DNA of 6,772 nucleotides, from the NCBI GenBank assembly GCA_945886995.1, contig CAMCZJ010000161.1:1-6772 (forward strand), given 5' to 3'. Positions 1-5,259 of the stretch are shown here, in pieces; within the stretch, counting starts at the first letter, position 1, and the number at the start of each line of letters is the position of its first letter. Under the pieces are notes generated by a model. The model saw only the letters and a list, made by a program, of their open reading frames with translations, did not search any database and had not been told where the DNA came from. This DNA is from Asaia bogorensis. Lineage in GTDB: Bacteria; Pseudomonadota; Alphaproteobacteria; Acetobacterales; Acetobacteraceae. Made by a program: the position numbers and the translations under genes.

Positions 1-618
1 AGAAGAACCGCCGCCCGCGTGACGCACCACCGCATCCGGCACTAGCACAAGGCTGCGCCCTTTGGCGCGGGCGGCGGCGCAAATCGCGTCATCCTCATAG
101 AACAGGAAAAAATCTTCATCGAAGCGGAGCCCATCCGATGCACGCAGCAACATGCAAGCGCCGGAGAGGAATTCCGCGCAAAGCGGTCCCTCTGGCCAGG
201 GCTCGGCGCCACGTTTGCGCGAAAGCTTGCGCCGATGGAGTTGCTCTACATCCCAGGATCGCACCCGCGCGCCGTCTTCATCGCAAAGCATGGGCGCCAG
301 AATGGCCGCATCGGGAAAATCATCGGCAGCGCCAACCAGCCGGGCAATCGCTGCGCCATCCAGCCGTGTATCGGGGTTGGTGAGCAGCAAGAATTCCGTC
401 TCTGCCGCTGCAATGCCGATATTGCAGCCCGCGCCAAAGCCAAGATTGGCCGCATTGCGGATGACGCGCGCGCCGGCCGCTTCCGCCACCGCCGCGCTGT
501 CATCGTGGCTCGCATTATCCACCACAATGACGGCAAGGCCGGGCGGGACGCTCCGCAGCACTCCGCGCAAGGCAGCCGCACTGTTATAGGCGACCGTGAC
601 GACGCAAACGCGCGCCAA
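1..618 (-). CDS. GT2-family glycosyltransferase (WbbL/rhamnosyltransferase-like), 3' end outside the window
   Basis: Predicted cytoplasmic or membrane-associated inverting glycosyltransferase of family GT2 (GT-A fold), transferring a sugar from a nucleotide donor to a glycan acceptor. Seen, numbering from the TTG at 618: N-terminal strand VCVVTVAYNS (residues 4-13), VVDNAS (32-37) for nucleotide binding, NLGFGAGCN (58-66), the DXD-type motif TNPDTRL (80-86), SGACMLLR (152-159), and FFLFYEDD (170-177) carrying the acidic catalytic motif. VRHAGGGSS (198-206) runs to the window edge. This order is typical of the WbbL group, usually about 280-330 residues, so roughly 80 or more C-terminal residues are missing. 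There is no ATG. TTG at 618-616 gives the usual short N-terminus but only a distant GAAGGG. TTG at 663-661, overlapping the aminotransferase, has GGTGGA 6 nt upstream and is the alternative. It is the third gene of the sugar cassette. Acceptor and donor cannot be read from the sequence. Confidence 0.9.
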   Translation of the reverse strand, partial: MARVCVVTVAYNSAAALRGVLRSVPPGLAVIVVDNASHDDSAAVAEAAGARVIRNAANLGFGAGCNIGIAAAETEFLLLTNPDTRLDGAAIARLVGAADDFPDAAILAPMLCDEDGARVRSWDVEQLHRRKLSRKRGAEPWPEGPLCAEFLSGACMLLRASDGLRFDEDFFLFYEDDAICAAARAKGRSLVLVPDAVVRHAGGGSS

Positions 619-632
619 GGCAAAGGAAGTAT

Positions 633-1772
633 TCAGCCCTTCAAGCTCCGCAACCCAGCACAAATGCGTTCCACCTGCGCATCGGTCAATTCGGGATACA
701 TGGGCAGGCTCATCACCTCCTGCGCGGCGTCCGCGGTCTCGGCGCAGGCAGCAGGGCCAAGCGGCACGCGGCCCTGATAGGCCGGCTGCAAATGCACCGG
801 CACCGGGTAGTGAATGCCCGTGCCAATGCCCTGTTCTTTCAGCGTCGCTTGCACTGCGGCACGATCCGGCACGCGCAGCACATATTGATGGAAGACATGC
901 TCCGTGCCCGCGCGGCGCTGCGGCGGCGCGTAAGGGCCGCCGGCCAACGCGGCATCATAGGCGCTAGCAATCGCGCGGCGGCGTTCATTGCCGGCATCAA
1001 GCGCGGTCAGCTTCACGCGCAAAATCGCCGCCTGCACTTCATCAAGCCGCGAATTCACGCCGACCATGTCGCTGATATAGCGTTCCTTCCAGCCATATTG
1101 CCGAATGGCGGCGATGCGATCCGCCAGCGCTTCATCATTCGTCGCCAACACGCCACCATCACCCAGCGCGCCAAGATTTTTGGTGGGGTAAAGGCTGAAA
1201 GCCGATGCGGTGCCGAGTGTGCCGAGCTTATGGTCATTTAGCGTCGCGCCATGGCATTGCGCGCAATCTTCAATCAAGGCGATGCCTGCCGCACGGGTTG
1301 CTTCCAGCATCGGTTCCAGATCACTGGCCTGGCCATAGATATGCACCGGGATCACGGCGCGCAAAGGCGGCAGGCCGGGCGGCGGGTGATCCAGCACGCT
1401 GAGTAATTCATCCGGATCCATGGTGTAGGTATCGGGATCAATATCCAGCAGCAGCGGCGTCGCCCCCACCATTTCAATTGCGGACACGGTGGCAACCGCG
1501 GTGTGGGACACGGTTGCGACACTCATCCCCGGCCCGATGCCAAGCCCGCGCAGAATAAGCGCGAGCGCATCCGTGCCATTGGCGCAACCAATCGCGCGTT
1601 TTGTGCCAAGCCAGGAAGCGTATTCTTCCTCAAACGCCACACCTTCCTTGCCAAGGATATACCAGCCGCTGGCCAGTGCGCGTGCGACTGCCGCGTCAAT
1701 TTCGGCCTTCTGGGCGCGATACCCGGCGCCGGGATCGGCCTGGGGGATCATGGTGATGACGGGCGCATTCAT
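633..1772 (-). CDS. DegT/DnrJ/EryC1/StrS-family PLP-dependent sugar aminotransferase
   Basis: Predicted PLP-dependent (fold type I) transaminase that aminates a keto-deoxy nucleotide sugar, probably with glutamate as donor. The 379-residue length is normal for the family. Seen: N-terminal substrate/dimer segment with GWYILGKE (36-43); phosphate-binding GTDAL (66-70); PVHIYGQ (142-148); EDCAQ (168-172), whose Asp169 should pair with the pyridine nitrogen; SLYPTKNLGALGDGG (193-207), where Lys198 is the expected Schiff-base lysine; NSRLDEVQAA (240-249); and HYPVPVHLQPAY (321-332). The HYPVPVH and YGWKERY blocks resemble the QdtB/FdtB/DesV-type 3-keto-6-deoxyhexose transaminases, but the position of amination is an inference. 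The ATG at 1772 is chosen over an upstream extension to 1832, because the extension would overlap the SDR gene and the family starts near here. A weak purine-rich AAAGAA precedes it. It lies 22 bp after the SDR stop, so the two are probably cotranscribed. Confidence 0.95.
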   Translation of the reverse strand: MNAPVITMIPQADPGAGYRAQKAEIDAAVARALASGWYILGKEGVAFEEEYASWLGTKRAIGCANGTDALALILRGLGIGPGMSVATVSHTAVATVSAIEMVGATPLLLDIDPDTYTMDPDELLSVLDHPPPGLPPLRAVIPVHIYGQASDLEPMLEATRAAGIALIEDCAQCHGATLNDHKLGTLGTASAFSLYPTKNLGALGDGGVLATNDEALADRIAAIRQYGWKERYISDMVGVNSRLDEVQAAILRVKLTALDAGNERRRAIASAYDAALAGGPYAPPQRRAGTEHVFHQYVLRVPDRAAVQATLKEQGIGTGIHYPVPVHLQPAYQGRVPLGPAACAETADAAQEVMSLPMYPELTDAQVERICAGLRSLKG

Positions 1773-1794
1773 GCTGCGTTCTTTCGCTTCAGGG

Positions 1795-2787
1795 TCACAA
1801 ATAATCAGCAAGGCGTTGACGATACCAGTCAAGGGACAGCTTCAGCCCCTTATCCAGGTCAATCGCCGGCACCCAGCCGGTTGCATGGCGGAAGGCGCGA
1901 TCATCTGCGGCGTAGGAGCCGATATCAATCGGCGCCCTATCGGCGGGGAATTCGCGCGTCTCAAAACTGCCCTTGCCCCCATTGGCGGCGATCAACGTGG
2001 CGGCAAGATCAAGCAGGGAAATGGGCGGACTGCCGCCGATGTTGAAAACCTGACCGGCGACATCTGGCTTCCCGGATTGCTCGGCGGCGATCAGAAAGGC
2101 GTTGGTGACATCATCAACATAGGTCAGGTCGCGTAGCTGCGCGCCGCCCCAGACTTCAAAGGCTTCGTTTTCCAGCACACGGCGAATCCAGATGCCCAAA
2201 AAGGTCTGGCGCGCATCGCGAATGCGCAACCGCGGCCCGTAGCAATTGGTCAGGCGCAAGGACACCACCGGGCGATGCAGCACGCGGTTCTCCAAAAGCC
2301 AATATTGCTCGCCCGCCCATTTGGAAACGCCATTGGCATCGGGCGGGTTCACCGGATGAAGCTCATCTACCGGCAGGCTGCGGGGACGACCGTAGAATTG
2401 CCGGGTGGAGGCATGCACCACAATCGCCTTTGGGGCGGCTTCCCGCATCACGCCAATCAGGCGCACCTGTGCGACGGCATTGATGGCGATATCGGCAACG
2501 GGGTCCTTCTGCCCGCCCATATGGCTGGTTTGCGCTGCCATATTGAACAGCACATCAATGCCTTCGCAAAGTGAATGCAATTCCGTGTCGCGAATATCGC
2601 CGCGCACCAGCAAGACGCCTGCCCCTTCAAGATTGCGTGCTGAGGCACCGCCATCGGGCATCATGGCATCAAGCGCTGTCACGCGGGCGCCCATAGCGGC
2701 CAAGGCATGACAGAGGTTGGAGCCAAGGAAGCCCGCCCCCCCGGTCACCAGAACTCGTTTTCCTTGCCAATAAGCTGGCGTTACCAT
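1795..2787 (-). CDS. NAD(P)-dependent nucleotide-sugar epimerase/dehydratase (extended SDR) with Asn at the YxxxK tyrosine
   Basis: Predicted cytoplasmic extended-SDR enzyme acting on an NDP-sugar; 330 residues, normal length. Seen: Rossmann motif TGGAGFLG (15-22); Asp40 at the end of the second strand, favouring NAD; NMAAQTSH (82-89); HASTRQFYG (125-133), which supplies the catalytic Ser/Thr; LRLTNCYGPR (177-186); RDLTYVDDVTNAF (219-231); and VFNIGG (247-252). The position normally held by the catalytic Tyr of YxxxK reads NGVSK (152-156), with Asn152 and Lys156. The codon is AAT, and the frame is intact on both sides. I recall related epimerase-like proteins with a similar VNGINK motif, so this may be a subfamily trait and not damage. 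The ATG at 2787 has AGGA 9 nt upstream; a TTG at 2808 would add only seven residues. A 59-bp gap separates it from the channel gene, and the aminotransferase follows 22 bp after. It could be a 4-epimerase, dehydratase or ketoreductase; sequence alone does not say which. Confidence 0.93.
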   Translation of the reverse strand: MVTPAYWQGKRVLVTGGAGFLGSNLCHALAAMGARVTALDAMMPDGGASARNLEGAGVLLVRGDIRDTELHSLCEGIDVLFNMAAQTSHMGGQKDPVADIAINAVAQVRLIGVMREAAPKAIVVHASTRQFYGRPRSLPVDELHPVNPPDANGVSKWAGEQYWLLENRVLHRPVVSLRLTNCYGPRLRIRDARQTFLGIWIRRVLENEAFEVWGGAQLRDLTYVDDVTNAFLIAAEQSGKPDVAGQVFNIGGSPPISLLDLAATLIAANGGKGSFETREFPADRAPIDIGSYAADDRAFRHATGWVPAIDLDKGLKLSLDWYRQRLADYL

Positions 2788-2846
2788 GCGCGGCGATCCT
2801 AAACCCAATATTGGAATGCAATACCCTAATTGCGGCAGAATGGCGC

Positions 2847-3797
2847 CTATTGGTCGGCAGACCCGGGGCGTTTTTCTTCACTTTGCGTCATGCGGACCCT
2901 GCGGCTGCGCATGATCTCGGCAAAGCCAAACAGCAACAGGATCTGCCCCGCCAGCACCTGCACGCCCGTCAGTAGCCTGATGCCATCATCATGCGGGGTC
3001 AGATCACCGAAGCCCACGGTCGCCTGGGTCACTAGGCTGAAATAAAGCGCATCCTGAAAGCTCAGCCTGATCGGGCCACCAGGGCTATGAAAAAGCGGCA
3101 GGCGCGAAAGCCCATCCGCAATGCGATAAAAGCAGGCAAAGGAAATCACGAGCAGGCTATAGAGCGTGAGGAAGGCCATCACCGGCACGGCAATGCGCCG
3201 AAGCCGGACCGAAAGTTCTTCGGTAATCAGGGTCAAATCACTCAGCAGCAGCACGACAGGGCGCACCGAAACCACGACAATGGCGGCAATCGCGCCCATG
3301 GCGGCGAGCAATGCCACGCCCTGGTCAAATGGCGCCAGGCGATTGAGCGGCAGGGATAGGCTGAAGCCGCCCACCACCCAAACCGGGATCAGCCAGCGCG
3401 CCATGCGCGGCAAATGGCCATGATCGAAAGGCGCTTCGGCCTCTGCAGCGCGACGAAGGCTATCGCGCCGTACCCAAACACCCCCCAAAAAGGCAAAAAC
3501 CGGCAATAGGAAGGCCAAGGCATGGGCCCAGGCGGGGGCCTGGGGAAAGGCGGCACGGCCAATCACCACGAAAAGGCAAGCATACACCGCGAGCCCCGCG
3601 CTGGCGCCGAAGGCGAAATGCATGCCCTGCGGGAAGAGCAGGTAGAAGAAGCCGATCGCAAGGGCGGCGGTGCCGATCACCAGCATGGGTAGCATGCCGC
3701 CCTGATCCGCCAGCCCGCCAGCTACAAGCAACCCAAAGCCGAGCGTGGCAAGCGCAGCGCGCAGCCAACCCTCAGGCCGGTTGGGGGGCGCGGTCAC
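2847..3797 (-). CDS. Multi-pass membrane protein with a C-terminal two-TM potassium-channel pore (Ion_trans_2 type)
   Basis: Predicted inner-membrane potassium-selective channel, 316 residues. Seen: hydrophobic segments at about 12-28, 36-53, 64-80, 92-108, 133-149, 159-187 and 203-223. A pore unit follows: pore helix LYFSLVTQA (251-259), selectivity filter TVGFGD (260-265), then the last helix 273-295. The filter carries Phe where TVGYGD is most common; GFG is known in other K+ channels. The short tail (RSRRVRMTQSEE...) has no RCK/TrkA-N or cyclic-nucleotide-binding domain, so gating is not obvious. The five or six N-terminal helices lack a regularly spaced Arg/Lys voltage-sensor pattern. 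The GTG at 3797 is chosen because its GTGA overlaps the RidA stop (TGA 3796-3794), a classical coupling arrangement. A TTG at 3833 in the same frame would overlap RidA by 40 bases. No strong Shine-Dalgarno is close to the GTG, consistent with translational coupling. Confidence 0.88.
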   Translation of the reverse strand: MTAPPNRPEGWLRAALATLGFGLLVAGGLADQGGMLPMLVIGTAALAIGFFYLLFPQGMHFAFGASAGLAVYACLFVVIGRAAFPQAPAWAHALAFLLPVFAFLGGVWVRRDSLRRAAEAEAPFDHGHLPRMARWLIPVWVVGGFSLSLPLNRLAPFDQGVALLAAMGAIAAIVVVSVRPVVLLLSDLTLITEELSVRLRRIAVPVMAFLTLYSLLVISFACFYRIADGLSRLPLFHSPGGPIRLSFQDALYFSLVTQATVGFGDLTPHDDGIRLLTGVQVLAGQILLLFGFAEIMRSRRVRMTQSEEKRPGSADQ

Positions 3798-4144
3798 GGC
3801 GCCAAAGCAACGCCGGTGATCTCCACCTTCCAAGTTGGGTCCACCAACGCGGCCTGGATGGTCATGCGCGCCGGCTTATGCGCCGGGTCCAGCCAACGAT
3901 CCCAGGCGCGGTTCATGGCGGGCGCATCCCGGATGTCGGCCAATACCACAGTAGCAGAAAGCAAGGCCCGCTTATCCGTGCCCGCTTCCGCCAAAAGCGC
4001 ATCAATCTGCTTCAGGATGTCGGCGGTTTGCCCTTCGGCATCCAGGCTACTGTCATCCGCGACTTGGCCGGCCAGCCAGATCAACCCTCCGCCGATAACG
4101 GCACCAGATAAACGCGCTTCAGGGGCAAGGCGGGTGATGGTCAT
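3794..4144 (-). CDS. RidA/YjgF/YER057c/UK114-family protein (probable enamine/imine deaminase)
   Basis: Small cytoplasmic protein of 116 residues, the expected family size, normally a trimer with active sites between subunits. Characterised RidA proteins hydrolyse reactive enamine/imine intermediates released by PLP enzymes. Seen: an N-terminal strand region with LIWLAGQVA (21-29), QTADILKQIDALLAEAG (39-55) matching the family helix, SATVVLADI (63-71), and the C-terminal signature PARMTIQAAL (91-100) followed by KVEITGVAL (106-114). Arg93 and Glu108 fit the conserved Arg and Glu of active Rid proteins, so deaminase activity is plausible. The D71-N78 linker differs from enteric RidA, so a Rid2- or Rid3-like subgroup is possible. 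The ATG at 4144 has AAAGGA 9 nt upstream. Its stop overlaps the GTG of the channel gene. It is the first minus-strand gene after the AT-rich divergent region. Confidence 0.92.
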   Translation of the reverse strand: MTITRLAPEARLSGAVIGGGLIWLAGQVADDSSLDAEGQTADILKQIDALLAEAGTDKRALLSATVVLADIRDAPAMNRAWDRWLDPAHKPARMTIQAALVDPTWKVEITGVALAP

Positions 4145-4172
4145 GGGCGCGGGTCCTTTGCAATGCTTAGGT

Positions 4173-4203
4173 GATAGCCTTTCATGCTATCCCATAGTGT
4201 CAA
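4173..4203 (-). promoter_or_regulatory. Candidate promoter/operator region upstream of the RidA gene
   Basis: Reading toward RidA, a TTGACA hexamer (4203-4198) matches the sigma-70 -35 consensus exactly. No good -10 follows at 16-18 bp; the best is GGCTAT at 18 bp. Overlapping the spacer and -10 area is a perfect 6-bp inverted repeat, GATAGC (4173-4178) and GCTATC (4186-4191), with a 7-bp centre. It ends 28 bp before the RidA ATG. It could be an operator or a small 5'-UTR hairpin. Function is inferred only. Confidence 0.25.
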
Positions 4204-4280
4204 TCAAGGGGTGGAAGAAAGCCGGGTTGAAGCGGATCGAGTTATGCAAGCCGAGAACAAAACAAATACACCCAAAGTCC

Positions 4281-4317
4281 AAGAGAAAAATACATCTTAT
4301 AGTTGTATTTTTCTCTT
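4281..4317. repeat. Perfect 14-bp inverted repeat with 9-nt loop
   Basis: AAGAGAAAAATACA (4281-4294) is followed by a 9-base centre, TCTTATAGT, and then its exact reverse complement TGTATTTTTCTCTT (4304-4317). The arms do not extend further. Only 3 of the 14 stem pairs are G-C and no T-run follows outside the stem, so it is not a textbook intrinsic terminator, although either transcript would have a U-rich 3' arm. Alternatives are a regulator-binding dyad or a remnant of mobile-element ends. The structure is certain; the role is unknown. Confidence 0.85.
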
Positions 4318-4345
4318 CAGTCTCTCCGATTTCCGGCTGAATTCT

Positions 4346-4380
4346 AATCATGATTCCATAGAATCAGTTACTTGTGATTA
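4346..4380. promoter_or_regulatory. Cluster of TGATT/AATCA half-sites (possible regulator-binding array)
   Basis: Four copies of one pentamer occur in 35 bp in alternating orientation: AATCA (4346-4350), TGATT (4351-4355), AATCA (4362-4366) and TGATT (4375-4379). The first pair forms the palindrome AATCATGATT. The second and third form TGATTC-4-GAATCA. The first and last form TAATCA...TGATTA. The cluster lies about 80 bp upstream of the candidate -35 of the plus-strand gene. AT-rich composition makes such words commoner, so binding is a hypothesis. Confidence 0.25.
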
Positions 4381-4458
4381 TTAAAGTAAAATTTTAAGAA
4401 CGAGCGCTTAACTTGAGATATGACTCGAAGTTTTGGAGAGGTTTGACGTAGATTTCGC

Positions 4459-4486
4459 TTGAATTGGACGCCTGGATTCATATTAT
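4459..4486 (+). promoter_or_regulatory. Candidate sigma-70-like promoter for the plus-strand orphan gene
   Basis: TTGAAT (4459-4464) and TATTAT (4481-4486) are separated by 16 bp. They match 4 of 6 and 5 of 6 positions of the -35 and -10 consensus. Transcription would start near 4493, leaving a leader of about 33 nt. That leader contains AAAGGA (4509-4514), 11 nt before the ATG at 4526. Confidence 0.4.
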
Positions 4487-4525
4487 TTTAACCATTGGTT
4501 GTAATTCCAAAGGACATTTCGTGTT

Positions 4526-5173
4526 ATGAGCGAAGCGCTGCGAGGCTTTCAAAAAACCATCCGCCTGGACAACATCGTCCGCGCACGGCTGAAGACTTGG
4601 CCGCAACGCCCACCTGGTGCGACCCCCAGCGTTGGTGGGGCTTGGCTGCGCGCCCGCCCGAGTGAGGGTGAGCCCATCGCCCAGCCCTATCTGAAAGTGC
4701 CGGGGTCTGACCGGATGCGCACCATCCCGGATGGGCTTTGGTTGCATTTCGGCGGCACGCCGGAAGACCCTTATGCTGATATTCTCTGCATCGAAGCCTG
4801 TTCCACCTTCCAGAACCTATTGGACAAGCGTTCGCGTTTCGCGCCTTCCACCACCTCCCTTCTCGCCTATTGCCCCCTGCCATGGCTTTTGGCGCCCATC
4901 CAGCCCGGGGATGCAACGCCGCGTTGGCGCATGATCCCTGCTTGTGTCGCGGAACCTGTGGCCGGGCTGATGCTGCCGGTGCGTGATATTCGCGTACTTT
5001 ACGGCTTGCAGCGCGAACACTACGCGGGTTTCGCGCGCAACCAGGTCCCGCAACCGCATGAGTATTTTTGTCCGATGGAAGCGCTGACCGCGCATGAAGG
5101 CCATGCCAATCCCTCCATGCGGTCCTTGATCGCGCGCGCCTCCATGACATCTGCCTTTATGGACCCGCCATAA
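4526..5173 (+). CDS. Hypothetical protein, 215 aa, with a possible degenerate PD-(D/E)XK-like signature
   Basis: I do not recognise this protein. It is predicted soluble: no signal peptide and no clear membrane helix. Codons are GC-rich at third positions like the neighbours, supporting a real gene despite the AT-rich upstream DNA. Start: ATG 4526 with AAAGGA 11 nt upstream; the nearby GTG at 4521 runs into a stop. Visible traits: a basic N-terminal third (RARLKTWPQRPP, 19-30), then IPDGLWLHFGG (67-77), a strand-like ADILCIEACST (84-94), LLDKRSRFAPS (98-108), and a second half with YCPLPWLLAPI (115-125) and MLPVRDIRVLYG (149-160). Cysteines lie at 88, 92, 116, 140 and 182. The order PD (68-69), x20, E90-x-C92, then D100-K101-R102 resembles PD-(D/E)XK nuclease cores in which the motif lysine has moved downstream, as in Uma2/DUF820 proteins. 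This is pattern matching only. The gene stands alone, divergent from RidA and convergent with the peptidase. Confidence 0.78.
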   Translation: MSEALRGFQKTIRLDNIVRARLKTWPQRPPGATPSVGGAWLRARPSEGEPIAQPYLKVPGSDRMRTIPDGLWLHFGGTPEDPYADILCIEACSTFQNLLDKRSRFAPSTTSLLAYCPLPWLLAPIQPGDATPRWRMIPACVAEPVAGLMLPVRDIRVLYGLQREHYAGFARNQVPQPHEYFCPMEALTAHEGHANPSMRSLIARASMTSAFMDPP

Positions 5174-5232
5174 TGCCGGTTTCAGAAAGTTGGAGATTTG
5201 GCGACGGCCAGTAAGCAGCCAGCAACGTGCCA

Positions 5233-5259
5233 TGGTGGGCGTCAATCAAGCGCCCACCA
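5233..5259. terminator. Hairpin between convergent genes, possible bidirectional terminator
   Basis: TGGTGGGCG (5233-5241) and its exact reverse complement CGCCCACCA (5251-5259) form a 9-bp GC-rich stem with a 9-nt loop. It sits 60 bp after the stop of the plus-strand gene and spans the stop codon of the convergent peptidase (TGA, 5248-5246). Neither side has a T-run, so it is not a canonical intrinsic terminator. The position makes a transcription-end or 3'-protection role likely. Confidence 0.45.

Larger units (their letters stand above)
4254..4520. other. AT-rich divergent intergenic island
   Basis: The gap between the divergent RidA and plus-strand genes is 381 bp (4145-4525). Its first ~110 bp are near 50% GC. 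The stretch 4261-4500 counts to 82 G/C in 240 bases (about 34%), far below the surrounding coding DNA. It holds no convincing gene, only the 14-bp inverted repeat, the TGATT/AATCA cluster, an imperfect dyad ACTTGAG/CTCGAAGT (4411-4431, one bulged base), and the plus-strand promoter. It may be a regulatory region, a degraded insertion, or both. Confidence 0.7.

Noticed and set aside
246..623. A 125-codon minus-strand frame with ATG overlapping the glycosyltransferase
   Set aside because: It is a frame shadow: the frame without an ATG near its start carries all GT2 motifs continuously from 618 to 1.
2805..2814. Palindrome CCAATATTGG between the channel and SDR genes
   Set aside because: A 10-bp palindrome is expected several times by chance in this length, and there is no flanking promoter consensus to make it an operator.
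3798..3833. TTG at 3833 as start of the channel gene
   Set aside because: It would add 12 charged residues lacking family support and overlap RidA by 40 bases. The GTG at 3797 gives the common stop/start overlap.
3816..4340. A 174-codon plus-strand frame antisense to RidA
   Set aside because: The opposite strand encodes a full-length RidA-family protein with its conserved Arg and Glu. The antisense frame has no motif and is a by-product of GC-rich codons.
4184..4384. A 66-codon plus-strand open frame with AGGTGA 9 nt before its ATG
   Set aside because: It lies across the AT-rich non-coding stretch and the 14-bp inverted repeat, has no recognisable motif or coding-type codon bias, and stop codons are merely sparse enough by chance. 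A small protein cannot be excluded without conservation data.
4524..5150. A 208-codon minus-strand frame opposite the orphan gene
   Set aside because: Very rich in Arg, Trp and Ala with low-complexity look, typical of antisense frames. The plus strand has the ribosome-binding site, promoter candidate and better codon pattern.
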